This document shows, piece after piece, positions 1 to 13,021 of a DNA stretch of 64,000 nucleotides. The stretch's first letter is position 1; each line of letters opens with the position of its first letter. The stretch covers positions 434,001 to 498,000 of the forward strand of contig CAJNDT010003290.1 in NCBI GenBank assembly GCA_905221615.1, given 5' to 3'. The DNA is from Symbiodinium sp. CCMP2592. Its lineage: Eukaryota; Sar; Dinophyceae; Suessiales; Symbiodiniaceae. The notes under the pieces were generated by a model. The model made no database searches and was not told the origin of the DNA. It saw nothing but the letters and a program-made list of their open reading frames with translations. Both the position numbers and the translations under genes were made by a program.

Positions 1-186
1 TGCGTATGTCATGTACCTCTAATGTATTCATGGAAATTTGTGGCAAAGATGCCCACTGCAACCTGATGCTAGCTTGCAAGCAGTGAGCCCACACCTTCAT
101 GTCTTCACACCAGCCATCTTTGGGCCTTGCAGCAGTGAGTTCAGCTAGAACCCCGTGGCCTTCTCGCCTTTCACAGCGCGTGTGCC

Positions 187-1337
<1,151 letters not shown>

Positions 1338-2758
1338 GTCCGCTGAAGGCGCATTGTGACGTGGTTTCGCGAACGTTCCTGGCACCTGCATGCCCGAACC
1401 CTGCGGTGGCGTGCAGGCAGAGCACAGTGAGACGGCCCAGTCAGATCAGGTTGTGGCGAGCTGGGTGTATGATTGTTTGTTCTTGGTAATGATGTAACTG
1501 GCAAGCTCGTCTATCCTAAGTTCTGTGCAGCCTGCAGTGTTTGGCGATGTGACCACTCCTGATTTTCAAATTCGACGCGGGCCAGATGAGTTTGCAATAC
1601 GCTTGCTCAGAAGGTTCACAGTTCACCTTGTTGAATTCTGACTGCTCCACCATCTGACAAAGGCATTCAGACACATTCTTGTTTGCCTGTGTCCGCGACT
1701 CTGGACCAGAGGTCGTTCGTGTCACGAGCCACATGTCTTGTCCGAAGCCAGCACCGCGAGGAAGTTCTTCTACGAGGAGCAAGTGCAGCGCATGGAGTCA
1801 GACGCCAAGTGTTGCCTGGCCGGGATCGTAGCAAGTTTGGTCAACCTTTCGAGGTGCCTGAACTACGAAACCATCGCGTTTTGCGATGTCTTGTCCCGAA
1901 CTTGGTCTTGGGTACCTGCCACTTCCTTGCGATGAGCTTTGTTTGGAGCTGTTCGCCATGGAGGTGCCAGCTGCATGACATGATCTGCCCGAGAGTTGCT
2001 GGAGAGCAGGGGTCCCAGCAGACCGGGCGTGATCAACTCTTAAAACGAAGCACACACGTAGGACGTAGGTTATTGTGCGTGACGCCCTGTACTTGAGGGA
2101 AGATGTGTCATGTCAGGTTCCGGCTCGCGGACTTCAAGCGCAAGCGCAAATTCGCCGGCTCTTTCTTTTCGATTTTTACGTCGGGACCCTGGCAATGGAA
2201 GTGCCTTGATATAGGCAGTTCAATAATCCTGCCATGTTCATGATGCACTGCAAATTCATGGCCCCATGGCTTAGCTATTTTCAGGCTATGTTAGTCATTT
2301 CGAAAGCAAGTCTAGTGCAGAACTGCTGTAATTGCAGGCGTCGTTATTCGACATGTTCAAAGGATTGCAAAATCATTAGAGGACTCGAGCAATCATTTAG
2401 ACACTGGACAGTCTCAAGGATCATGCCACAACCAGGAGAGTCATCAGGCGAGTCAGTAATTTCCGACGATGGTGCAGCCACGTTGTTGCCGTCACTATTG
2501 CCCTGCGTGCAAGTATTCGTGTTGCCCGCAGCAGCGCTATCATTGTGGCCCTTACTGTTATCGCCGTCTTACTGGGTGACCACTACTACCACTACCACCA
2601 CTGCTACCGCTGCCACCACATGCCACCACCACGACGACGCTGATCACGAGGACGACGACGAAGACTAATTACTTCTGGCACTGCCACTGCTACTGCTATT
2701 GCTGCTACGAACACCAACAGTAACAACTACTTCTACTCCTGGTGGTGGTAGCAGTAGC

Positions 2759-2796
<38 letters not shown>

Positions 2797-4490
2797 CAGT
2801 AGCAGCAGCAGTAGTAGCTGAAGTTGTTGTTGCGCTGATGCTGGTGGTAGTGGTGGTGGTGGTGGTGGTGGTGCTGCTGCTGCCTTGTACTACTACAACG
2901 GCACGACTACGACTACGGTGACGACAGGGAGCACACCCGATTCTTGGATGTTGTTTGCAGTGAGTTTCTCCTCTTTGGGGCCTTGCGTCCATCTCGTGAA
3001 GGAGAACTGCAGGCGAACCGTTTTGATCCACCGTTGCCACCTCTGCTTGAAATTGGTGCGAAGCTGCGCTGAGCGCACATGGCCCAGGCAGCAGCTAGCA
3101 GTCAACCCATCCTGTGACCGATGCTCCGTAAACTGTCAGCTTCCCTGAATTCATAGCACAGGTAGAGTTCCACAAGCAAAATACTAGGAGTCATGGGGTT
3201 CGTTGAAGGCCATGTCTCATGATCGAGCCGCGCGGCAAGCAAGCATCTTGCCGACATCCCGAGCATGTACTCAGAACTCCAGTGAAAGCATCTTGTTGAC
3301 CCTTCAGAGCGTCCTTTTCGGACACACCCTCGTGCGCCATGCTTCGACGCGTCACGGTGCACGGTCTTGCGAGCCAGCCGTTTCCTGGATGGCTACAGTT
3401 CAGATTGCTCGAGGTTTCAACCAGCTTTTGTATTAGCCTGTTTGTTCTAGCAAAATCGTTCAAGTTCCGTGTCTTCCTATTGCAGACGACTTCTCGAAAT
3501 TGGGAGGGTCGAGACGCTTGCTTAACACATTGCTGCAGGCATTTTAGGAGGAACATGGACCCTACCCTCCGACGCCCTGCGACACCCCAAAGAATCGCAA
3601 AGAAACCGCCGGTTTGAATCGCCGGTTGCGCGCAGACATGAGCCCAGGAACGCTGCGGAAGCCGTACGGTCTGCGCCCCTTGGTGAACCATGGTCCTGCA
3701 TGACTGCATGTGATCATAGTTACACATGCAATGTCCGAATTATTGATATAATGCCGACGCAATCGCTCCACTTGGGTGTTCCTTCGACCATCGATCAGCC
3801 AGTCAGCTCCAGCATGGTAGTTCGGGGACCTGAAAGCAGTGCCCACTGAACTTCTGTGACATCGGCAGTGGTGCAGGGCTTCGGAGGTCTGGGCTCAACG
3901 GACCCAAGCACCGACTTGGCACCGACGTAGCCTGTGCACATATTCGTTAGTATCTCCACCTTGACGCTGGGGCGACAAGCTCCTCGTTGCATTGGCCTAG
4001 GCTTCGGGACTTTGAGGACGACCTCCACACAGGCGGTACCGTCACCGTGTTTGTGTCTGACTCCCTTTCTAACTGGCTCTCAATGAACTTCCCCCAAACC
4101 CGCTTGGGCTGATAGGACCGGGCCGATGGCAGCTCTACGTCTCACGCATCCAACCCCAAATATGCAGCAACCTCGTGGCATTCTAGGCCTTGATTTCGCC
4201 CTCCCAAGTTTCCCCCAACCCCCCAACCGCATCCAACCCAACACACAGACACCCGCTCTCCCATGCATCTGGCAGGCCTGCGTTTGGAAAGCACGGGTGC
4301 CGAGCTCGTCGTTGGCGCCTGTGAGCCTCCGGCTGGCGGACGCTTTGGGGCAAAGACAGAGATCATCTTGGCAGATCAGGCTGGCTTGCCAGCTTGGGCT
4401 GTTTTTCCCGAACCAGATTTCTGGTTTGTTGATGCGCCAAGAGATTCGGGTCAAGCCATGATGTTAACGCTCGGGAAGCCTGGCCATCAG
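1338..4490. other. stretch without a supportable gene (one exon-like patch, one microsatellite)
   Basis: Between the LC8 stop and the Cdc48-like exons I can assign no gene. A + strand frame at about 1726-1810 (reading HVLSEASTARKFFYEEQ...) is helix-like and could be an exon, but it has no recognised family and no neighbours that join to it. The area 2570-2880 is trinucleotide repeat. A minus-strand frame at 3795-4028 is open but unrecognised. Confidence 0.4.
2572..2880. repeat. compound trinucleotide microsatellite (CAC/ACC, then GTA/GCA and GTG)
   Basis: Direct reading shows CAC/ACC triplets at about 2580-2640, then a near-pure (GTA)n run at about 2745-2800 with AGC interruptions, then (GTG)n at about 2840-2872. 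Poly-Thr and poly-Val frames on the two strands arise from this repeat and are not genes. Confidence 0.9.
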
Positions 4491-5193
4491 GTTCTCAGCG
4501 TCTTTCAAAAGATTCACGTCTTGCCCTACAAGGATCTCCTCAGTAAGGGTAATGTTCCTCCTTGGATGCGCACACGGCACAGTAGGTACTTAGTCTGCGA
4601 TGAAGGACACCTTCAAGTACAACTTCGACCACATGTACCACAATCACATCGTTCCGTACTTTCAGACGCAGCAAGTTGGAGAGTTCACCAAGGGTTTCGA
4701 ATTTTCCTACGATTCCGTGAGGTTTCAAGTCGTGGGAGTGCAGCCGGAGGACTCGTACGGAGTTGTGGGACACAGTACAGAGATCTTTTATGAAGGGCCG
4801 GAGATCGAGCGGAAGGTTCTGGAACGTTTGCAGTTGATTCCTTTCGAAGAAGGCCTGCCAGATAAGTACCGGCCGAACAAGCTGTCCCTGGACGAAGCCG
4901 GCCTTTTGCGGGACTATGTGCGGCCCTACTTCGCTCAACGTTCGGCAGCCGTCCGTACAGGCGAAACACTGCAAATCCGGGACCTGCGCTTCAAAATTAT
5001 TGCGACGCGGCCATCGGAGGGCGGTGGCGTTGGCAAAGAGACGGAGCTCGCCTGCCAGGGGGTGGCCTTGAAAGAGCACTTCAAGCCGGCGCCCCGGGTC
5101 CAGCCTAAGGGAAAGGCGGCTGCGAAGGCGGGTGCGACAGCCGCAGCCGCTTCAAGGGACGACCAAGGAAACCAGCAATGCCTGGTCTCGTAG
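4491..5193 (+). CDS. protein with two tandem Cdc48 N-domain-like units (3' part of gene)
   Basis: Two exons are visible: 4491-4532 and 4606-5193. The intron 4533-4605 is GA-AG and is flanked on both sides by AAGGA. The joined protein reads KIHVLPYKDTF, then HIVPYF, GFEFSYDSVRFQVVGVQP and STEIFYEGPEI. This follows the pattern of the second half of the Cdc48/p97 N domain (R-HVLP-DDT, LKPYF, V-G--F, V-FKV--TDP, DTEI-CEG). A second copy follows: LQLIPFEEGLP, DYVRPYF, LRFKIIATRP and ETELACQG. After it comes a short Ala/Lys-rich tail ending in a stop at 5191-5193. No AAA ATPase motifs follow, so this is not Cdc48 itself but an N-domain-only or adaptor-like protein. The 5' exons, including the start codon, lie upstream of the AG at 4489-4490 and were not identified. 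The domain match is by eye and moderate. Confidence 0.6.
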
Positions 5194-7160
5194 AGCCGAG
5201 GCTCCGATGTGACATAAAGAGCTGCGGAGCAGTTTGCAAACAAAGTAGTGCAGGAGCTCTGTGCTTTTCCGAGAGCAGGTTGCGATTAGTACCTAATTAC
5301 TAATGATAGATGTGCAGATCCTCCCGCGCCGAGGTCACTAAACAAGTTCATGGCCTTCGAGAACAGAGATCCGTTCCAAGCCAAGCAGGACTCAACAGTC
5401 TGAGAGGCTAAGGCGGCTAGCACCAAGACCCGAACCTGTTGTGCAGGAGCAGATGGAGAATCCGAACTCCACGAGCTGGCACCGGTGGTGTGCGGATCAG
5501 TACCTTAGGCCCATAAGCTCAGGGCTTGCGGCTGTTGCACAGTTGTCAGTAGACTAGTATTCTCGAACGCCACCTGGTCTTTGCGCGGGAGTTGCTGTAT
5601 TTCGAACGCAGTTTTTGGGGTGAATGAAGGCCGAAGCGTTGGGGAACCTCTGTCAGTGAGCTGGATCTGACGATGTGGGTGATCGCTTTGGACGCGGGTT
5701 GAACATTTCGGTAGGTGGTTTTGCTGTTGAAGTGTCGACCACCCCGCTGTCTCCTCATCGAAGTTCGCCCCAGCAGTGTCAGGCTTGCCATGGAGGAAGG
5801 TGAAGACATGGACGAAGGTGGGGCGGGTCTTGAACTGTGGCCCTGGTCATTCGCACCGGTCTGTTGGCATGTTCATTGACAGCGGCACAGGAGCTTCTGT
5901 AGAAAGACCTGCAGTACATCAGGGTGCTTCGAATAGAGACGAGTAGTGATGGTTCATTCGTCAGTGTCTTCTGCAGCCCTTCATCACCTTCGCTCTTCAG
6001 GACAGGCTGACGGATAGCGTGTTTTTTTCATGCCTGTGGCTCAGATACGTCGCCGACAGGTTCACTGGATTCAAGTTTCGGGATCGCGATGTGTTGCCTT
6101 GCGGGCGGCATGCAGCGCGTGCTTCAAGCAGCAACATGCGGCACCGCTTTTGGCCAAGGTCCGTTCGATGAGCCGTGCTCCGCTCGGGCGCTGTGCCGCC
6201 CTGTGACCTGTCCCCTGTTCCCCGTCTGCGAGCCATTGTGTAAACAAGCTTGGGTCAAGGCAGGTACTCGTAGAGTGTGCAACGATCAGTTCAGGCATAG
6301 TCTGTGGCCTTGGCCCCTGGTGTCGAAAAGACGAGGCGTAAGGGGACAGGGATTTTCAGATTCTCAGTCTCACCCTTCCCGGCCCCACCAAACCCAAGTT
6401 GACCCCGAGTCCGCACACCCGCTTGCCCTCGGGCTTCGCGAGTTTTGTCTCACCCAAGTTGAAATGCCTGAACACGAAAGTTTCAGGCTTCGGGCAGCAG
6501 ACGTTCAGCAACTTGACACGATGATCTTGACGAAGTAGTTCCTCGGAGAGGGTAGAGTCACACCTCCAGCTCTCTTTGTTGTCAGTCCTTGAAGTGTCCC
6601 GCGCGGTTGACAACGTCTGCCTGCACGAGAAGGGAAGAGAGACCCATGCTGAAGCATTCAAGTTCTGACCCTGACATCTGCTGACTGCAGGATTCCAGTT
6701 TCTGTCTGTATGCAAGTGCACTTGTGAGCTACTGCTTGGGATCCACCTCCACACGGCGCTGAACCCGAAATCAGGCAAGCACATCACGAAGTCGAAGTGC
6801 TCGTTCAGACCGTTCGACCTCTTGTTTCATGAAGTAGGACTTCAGCATGAGGTCTCGCTCCCTGATGGTTAACACTGGCCAAAGTGGCTTTATGCATGTG
6901 CTCGTAGCCAAAAGGGAACCAACATCGGTGCCGAAGAGTCTTTGCTGAACCGCCTCATGTCCGGCATCCACACTGTTGGACAAAGGGCTGGCCCCGACTT
7001 GTTCGTACTTCGGTCAGTCTCAAGTTCAGGCACCAAGTCTTGCTCTTCATAGTCTGCTCGCAGGACATGCCCTTATCGTAATGTCCGCTGTTCTGCCCGG
7101 CACTGTCTGTTGTGCTGGAAGCCTGGATTATGGCACACGTGGTCCCAGTTGCAAAGGCGA
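5194..7160. other. no supportable gene
   Basis: I see no recognisable exon chain. An ATG at 5790 in good context opens a short acidic stretch (MEEGEDMDEG) that could be a first exon, but no following exons could be joined. Confidence 0.35.
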
Positions 7161-8081
7161 GTGTGGTTCTGACGTTGAGCACATGCCAGCACCCTGCATC
7201 GGCACATGCTTTCTCCGTACCCATTGATGAGAACATGCTGGCACACGCAGCAGCGCAGACTCTGCAGCGGGCCAGTGAGAAATTGGGCTTCCGCCCCGAG
7301 GACGTCCTGGACTTGACAACCTCTCTGCACGATCCACTGCCCCAGGAAATGCCTAGTTTGTGTGTTGGGGAGCGCTGTTGTTGTGGAAAAGTAGAGACGC
7401 GCCGAGATCAGATTGCCGAAGCGATACAGGATCTTTTCGAAGATGCTAGAAGGCAATTACAAGCATCGGGGCTGAGACCGCGAGTCGTGGGTGTGCTGCA
7501 CGTTGCGCCCAGAGCTGAAGTCGTTGCAGCTGCTGCGCCTCGGAGCACGGCGGAAAGCGAAGCCTTGGTTGCGCCCGCCAGGCAATGCTGGCAACCTCAG
7601 CAATCCATGGACAAGCATGAACTGCAGCTTCGCAAGAAGTCTCCTAGAAGCCTACGCCAAGATGCGCAGTCCTTATGGACCGCACTGGAGAAGTCCAAGG
7701 TGTACATTCCCCCAGTACCAGATACACCGGCCTCTTATGACCGATTTCACTTAGAGCGACACGGGCATGGAAGAGGCAACACGAAGAGTACCAAGAAGAG
7801 GAGAAAGCGAGAGGATCGCGAAACTCTCTGCGTGGCTCTCAGGGAAGCTGCACTACCACGTCTCCCACATGTTAATGCTATTGAGGTGTGCTGACTATAG
7901 ACAGGTCAAACCGTTCTGCAGTTCGTGGCTGCCCAACTTACGTATGCACGCAGGTCGCCTAATCCTTCACCTCGAGCAGATTGCGCTTGAACACGGCGTG
8001 AGAAGATCTCCCGAAGAGCGCGAAGCTTCGGATGGCTCCCTGGAGAATTCAAGCAGTGACTCCGAGGACTCCGGCAGTTGA
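7160..8081 (+). CDS. unidentified protein, exon set with apparent frameshifts
   Basis: I do not recognise the family. A long + strand frame from about 7160 to 7750 has well-behaved helical composition, for example EKLGFRPEDVLDL and RRDQIAEAIQDLFEDARRQL. It then appears to continue one frame lower (HEEYQEEEKAR) near 7760-7800, and lower again (IAKLSAWLSGKLHYH, then VSHMLMLLR to about 7892). A GT-AG intron (about 7893-7953) leads to a last exon 7954-8081 reading RLILHLEQIALEHG and ending in an acidic Ser/Asp/Glu tail. Both frame changes are -1. The first would be repaired if GGG at about 7768 were GGGG. Alternatively, unrecognised short introns separate the pieces. The start codon is not determined. 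Confidence 0.45.
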
Positions 8082-8177
8082 AGGCGCCGATGAGCTCTTT
8101 TTGTTTTCTTGTGGGAACTGGAAGCCTGTAAGGGAGATGCCACCTATGTATGAGGCGAGACACCCCTCGGATCGTTA

Positions 8178-8198
8178 CCGCAGCTTTGCTGGCTCAAG
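8178..8198 (+). other. possible relic of the dinoflagellate spliced leader
   Basis: Aligned without gaps to the 21 fixed positions of the known DinoSL sequence, this segment matches 16, including the 5' CCG, an internal AGC and the complete 3' block GGCTCAAG. Such relics are known where a trans-spliced mRNA was reverse-transcribed back into the genome. No downstream retrogene could be identified, so this is tentative. Confidence 0.3.
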
Positions 8199-9914
8199 GC
8201 GTGTTTTTGCTAAACAGCCTTGTGGCAATGAGATGATATTCTAATGAGAGTCCTTGACCCCATGCATGAGCTGGAATAAACCCGCCCAGGGAACCAGGAC
8301 CTGAACGAGTTTCGGTTTCGATTTAGGCCTGCTTCACTTGCCATATGACCGACGATGGTGCTGACTCCGTCACGTTGCTTGCCCTTGCAATTCTGATTCT
8401 CGGGCCGCTTGACTGAATAGGTATCAACTTGGGATCCAAACTTGCCATTCGTTCGGTACCCCGTCTGAAGCTACAGCTGTTTGATTTGCCTCATCAGAGT
8501 CTTCATGGCGTCGTGAAGCATCCATCCGGACTCAGGAGCAATCATGTTTTCTGCGCCCTAAACTGTTGAATATAAACTTCAGCTGAAGGCTTGCAGCGGC
8601 ACCCATCCTCTGCCTCCTTCCGGTTGTAAGCTGGAACTGGGTACGGATATCGTTTTTCGCATTGGACAAGCCCGAGTAAAAGCACAAACAAAAGCTTGGT
8701 TCTGGAATCTTCAGCGGCGCGCTTAGTCCCTGGCAACCTGGCAGACGTTCGAGAAAGAGTCTCGAGCTCCTCTCGTAGACTGCGCAAGTGTCAATCGGAA
8801 CAGCCGCAGCACAAGCAGCAGCCCGCGCAAGCGGCCACCAGAAGTAGCAGCAGTAGTAGTAGCACCGAGGAGAAGAAGAAACAGAAGAAAATTCAGCAGC
8901 AGAGGCACAGGCACAAGCACAAACAGTAACAATCGCAAGGCTTGCAGCAGCTACCACGGCCAGCTGCAAGAACAAGCCGCCACCGAAAACACCATCACAC
9001 CCCACTGCCAACACCACTAGTAGCACCGCGACCCCCACAAGAGCAACAGCTGCCGCAACACCAGTACCATCGTGAGCGTGAGCACAACCGCCCGTACCAG
9101 CACCAACGCATCACCAGCAACAACAGGAGAAAAGTGTACACTGCCAGCAACTTCGAGTCTGGGCGATGACACCGGCGACATTGACTGCCAAGGTGGCACA
9201 GACGATTGCCACGAGAATAACGAATGTGTAGCAGATGCAACCTTGTTGCCTTTCTAATCGGCTTGTTTTGCCGAGGCTTTTTCTTGGTGGACGGCTAGCA
9301 CTCTCCAGGTCGAGGCCTTGGCGGTGTTCGTGGTGGAGAACATCCATATGTTGAGTGTTCTTGAAGTGTTTAAGAACACCTAGAGGGCCCAGCGACATCA
9401 AAAGTCGACACAGGCGGGCGCAACATGGACCATGTCAGACTTTTTTTCAGTGATACTCCAGCCTCGCACCCCTTTTTCGGTGAAGCTCCAAACTCAAAGT
9501 CTCAGTGACCTGCTACTGCTATGTCATGCTGACTGTTGAAGGAAGCTCCGTTGTCTAAGGCCGCGTGCTGGAGGACAGTCGGGCCAAAGCCGGCTCTTGT
9601 CCGAGAGCTCCCACATGCGGCAGGAGGCCGGATGACCATACTCATGGTGGTTGCCCCTGCCGTTGTGCCTCTGCAGGGTTTCCTGCGCTGCAGGTTATTC
9701 GTACTCTCCTGCAGGTAAACTTTTTCGCGCTGCTGCAGTCCAGCTGGAAACGTGCTTATCTTCTACAACCCCAGAGAACCTTTGCAGAGAATGTGCCCAG
9801 GCTGGCTACGTCGCCGAGCCCGGACGCAAAGAAGCAGTGCCTTCACAGAGCGAGCGGCCTGTGCTGCTTGGTGCTCTTGGCCGGACAGCTTGGCTTTTGT
9901 TCTGAACCTTGTTA
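8199..9914. repeat. no gene; CAG/CAA/CAC-rich microsatellite tract at about 8800-9130
   Basis: From about 8800 to 9130 the sequence is dominated by CAG, AGT, CAC and CAA triplets, giving Gln/Ser/His-rich frames on + and Leu-rich frames on -. These are repeat artefacts. The rest (8200-8800, 9250-9900) holds no exon that I can support. The missing 5' exons of the downstream PUL gene may lie at 9560-9900, where frames are open but not assignable. Confidence 0.6.
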
Positions 9915-9984
9915 GGCCCAGTCGAAGTTCTCGAAGTTCCCGAGGTCGAAGTCACTGCATCGGTACCAGCTCACTCCCAGCGAC

Positions 9985-11356
9985 TTGCTCGCTGGCACTG
10001 CTCAAGTCACAGACTCCGGCGAGGGCTCGGCCTCCTCTGTTTGGGACGTGCAAAGCACCGAGGATGCGGCGGCGCTTTTGGCAGGTTGTCCGCTTGATCT
10101 GGTAATCGCTTGCAGCTTCCAGAGAGCCTACGCTCCGCACTACTTGGCCCAGCAGGAGGCGGTCCGAAAACTGGCCGAGGCACAACCGGCTGGAATGGCT
10201 TTTGCATGTGTGGACCTGAGCTGCAAGGATGTCGCCGCATGGGCAGGCGTGCGAGAGCCAGAAGTTCGGCTACTTCAGCCGGACGGCTCCGTGATGACAC
10301 GGCTGAGCCCACAGGAAGTCAAGGCGGGTGCTTTGCATAAGTTTGCACTGGACAAAGCGAAGAGCTTGGCCAAATCGGCGGAGCAGAAGCTGGATGCCTT
10401 GTCTGAGCGATTTCCGAACGCTTTACGTAGCGAACTTGACATCTGCCTTCCCCGTGACAGCCCGGAGAAGATGCACCAAAACGCAGTGGACACTGTACAA
10501 AAGATGTATGGCTGCGAAAGCCCGGAAGCAGAGATGGTGGACACTTTATGTCGGACTTGCCAGAAGGGCTCTGCACCCAGGCCGCGTCTCATAGCTGGCC
10601 TGGCTAAGATTATCCGTGCCTCTGACGCTAAGTCGAGCGTACCATTTCTGGATTTGGGTCGTCGTTTGGCTGGGCTGAAGCTCTGTGGAGGCGCAGAGCC
10701 GGGGGCCCAAGAGGCTTTAGAACTCCTCTTGGACTCCAGCCTCTGCAAGGTCGACAGCACAGGGCCAGGACCAGGACCTTGCATGATGCTGACACTGCAG
10801 CTCCTGGCCAATTGCTTTCACCAAGCGTCACTGGCAGAGGCTTTGCTTCCAGTCGTTGCACAGTTCGTGCAGGCACCTGCTTGGCCAGTCTTGTGGTCCG
10901 AAGCACCAGGCACCAGCCAAAGCCACCTAGACAAGGCAAGGGATGCTGCCGCCGTCATGCTTCTGAATGCATCAGTCGTGCTGAGACAAGCGCGGCTTCG
11001 AGCGACACATGCCCCTTTGCTAGAGCATTCCGTTCTTGCGTTGAAGCGCTGTCCAAGTGACCAGAGACTGAATTGGACAGTCGCCAACCTACTGGCGATG
11101 GGTGGAGCGGCGGACGAAGCCAAGTCTGTTTTGCAGGCACAGCCCATGACGCCCCTGCGGCTGCTCGCAGCAGCAGTCTTCAATGACCAGCTGAGTGGGC
11201 CAGACAGCGTGGCCTTCCCAGCAGCATGGCACCCTCCTACTACTTCCACAGCGACGGCACCTACGAATGACCAGAGGAGGCGTCCGGGTGGAGCCATTCC
11301 AGCTCGGCACCGTCGAAATCGCGGTGGAGGCTGAGGTTAGGCTCGCTGACGTGTAG
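9985..11356 (+). CDS. thioredoxin-like plus PUL-domain protein (5' end missing)
   Basis: One large uninterrupted exon runs from about 9915-9985 to 11215. Residues of about 18-125 look like a thioredoxin-fold domain (beta-strand DLVIACSF, helix, strand AFACVDLSC, then EVRLLQPDG) without a CxxC pair. Residues of about 195-395 match the PUL domain (PLAP/Ufd3/Lub1): an armadillo-like series with IIRASDAKSSVPFLDLGR, MLTLQLLANCFHQ, DAAAVMLLNASVVLRQ and LNWTVANLLAMGG. PUL domains bind Cdc48/p97. The thioredoxin-PUL order is known in PPPDE (DeSI-type) deSUMOylase-like proteins, but I found no PPPDE domain. The reading frame stops at 11334. However, -1 shifts at about 11219 (CCC) and about 11265 (AA) would continue it through SYYFHSDGTYE and VEPFQLGTVEIAVEAEV to a TAG at 11354-11356. 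The start codon was not found. Confidence 0.7.
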
Positions 11357-11600
11357 TGACAAGGCTGCATTGGCCCCCTCGGCTCGTGAAGGCAGGAATG
11401 CCTGTGTACAGGATATGGGAGTATGGGAGAGTCCGTATGTCAATAGCTACAAGAGCGCCAGTCACAAGTCTTCGTCCGTACGGGCTCTCCTTTCTCATGC
11501 CTGCTTGATTGCCGATGAGAGTAGGCCCTTGCATCTGGTCACTCTTCTGCCGGGTGCAGACGGATGAAAGTAGCCCGGGAGCACCGGGGCAGCCTGTGCA

Positions 11601-13021
11601 GTGGCGCATGTTCCGCAGAGACACATCAACAAAAGTGCAATGGGCGACAAAAAAGTGAGGTTGAAGTCTCAGTTCAGATTCACCCGGTCACCCGCACCAC
11701 AACCCGAGGTGTGCCACGATCGAGGCGGCAGAGCACGTGTGACTCCGGAACACCGCCTCGTCCGAGGCCTCAAAGATCCGCAGAGAGCAGCTGGGCTGCT
11801 GAACAACCTGCCGAAGGAGTTCGAGGAGGAGCACAACGAACGTCAGAGTCTGCTCGAAAGAAGCGACTGCGAGAGTTTGGAACAGAGACACCTCACCGCA
11901 TGTTGATTCGCTGGAATGTGCGTGTGGATGGCTTGGCTAGAAGAGCTCCATTTTTGAATGTCAGGGGGTAGGTAGTAGGGGCGGGCGCTTGTGCCGCACT
12001 CTCAGAGTGCAGCTCTGGCTGGGCTCTTAAAGCATGGACCACCGGACAAGAGTGCATTTCCGAAGGCATGCAGAAAGTCACAGAGTCGTCTTCAACGGCA
12101 GCCAAGGCGTCCGCGAGCTATGAAAGTCACACTGAAATATGAGGCCGCAAAGTCTCGAAGCGATCAGACTCATGAGATCTCATGAGTGGAAACTTGTGTC
12201 TTGCGAAAGGAAGCTCAAACAGAGGACGGGGGCGGGGCCTGGTTTTTCATGCCGAGCCACCTGTCCAGTCTCTCTCCCGCGTCCGTACTGTCTCAACGTC
12301 GGAACCTGCGCTTGCTGCAGGACCTTTTCATGACGCTGCGGCTTACTCTGCCGCAAAAGTACGTCAATGGCACCAACAAGGAGGTACGCTTGCTACAAAC
12401 TGCCCGAGCCACGTGTTTGCGTTCTGTTCCAGGTGGTGAAACTTTTTGTGGACCATTACAACAAGATGCCCTTCTGCATTTGCAGATGAAGGAGGTCGCA
12501 GCTCTGTCTTCTTGGCGCCCAAGGAAGAAGGCCGACAACATGCTCTCGTCAGAGGATCTGCACCTCAAAATTGTCCATTTCTCGGGCTCGATTCGGCACG
12601 AGATGAGTAGACCGTGAAACGCAAAATCAGGTTGGTGGAATTCACCTGGACAATGAAGAGAGAGTGCGTGACTCTTTGTCGCCAGCACCTAAAATGTTTG
12701 GCGGTGCCCATGATTCAGCCAGAATTCCTCGAGCCGTCTAGGAACGGTGACGAGTGCTACCTCTTGGGCAAAGATTCAGAGGGGTGCTGGTCTCAGGATA
12801 GCTTTAGCGCACGAATGGTGCACGACGTATGCTTGGCGGATGGCACGGCCCTTGAATACTGTACGCTGCTAACAAGGCCGGCGCCCAAGCGGCAAGAGGC
12901 CGAGAAGGCCAATGTCCTCATTCCACGCGCTTGTTCTCAGTTTGGCATGTTGCGATCATGCGGACAGGGCTACCAGTGCACGCCGGCAGCTGCTAGCAGC
13001 ACCACCGAAAGCAAGGCCTAA
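11601..13021 (+). CDS. unidentified multi-exon gene fragments
   Basis: I do not recognise the product. Supportable pieces are: a frame at about 11730-11900 (LLNNLPKEFEEEHNERQSL, acidic helix); an exon ending at 12383 (NLRLLQDLFMTLRLTLPQ, KYVNGTNKE); a clear 49-nt GT-AG intron 12384-12432; and an exon starting at 12433 (VVKLFVDHYNKMPFCIC). Phase is kept across that intron. A later frame, about 12720-13021, ends in a Cys-containing segment and a Ser/Thr/Ala-rich tail with a stop at 13019-13021, and could be the last exon. Whether all pieces belong to one gene is not shown. Confidence 0.4.

Noticed and set aside
3191-3727. 178-codon minus-strand frame
   Set aside because: No recognisable motif, uneven composition, no splice context; long random frames are common in this DNA.
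4540-5079. 179-codon minus-strand frame
   Set aside because: Antisense shadow of the Cdc48-N-like exon.
10275-10811. 178-codon minus-strand frame
   Set aside because: Antisense shadow of the PUL-domain exon, whose + frame has recognisable domains.
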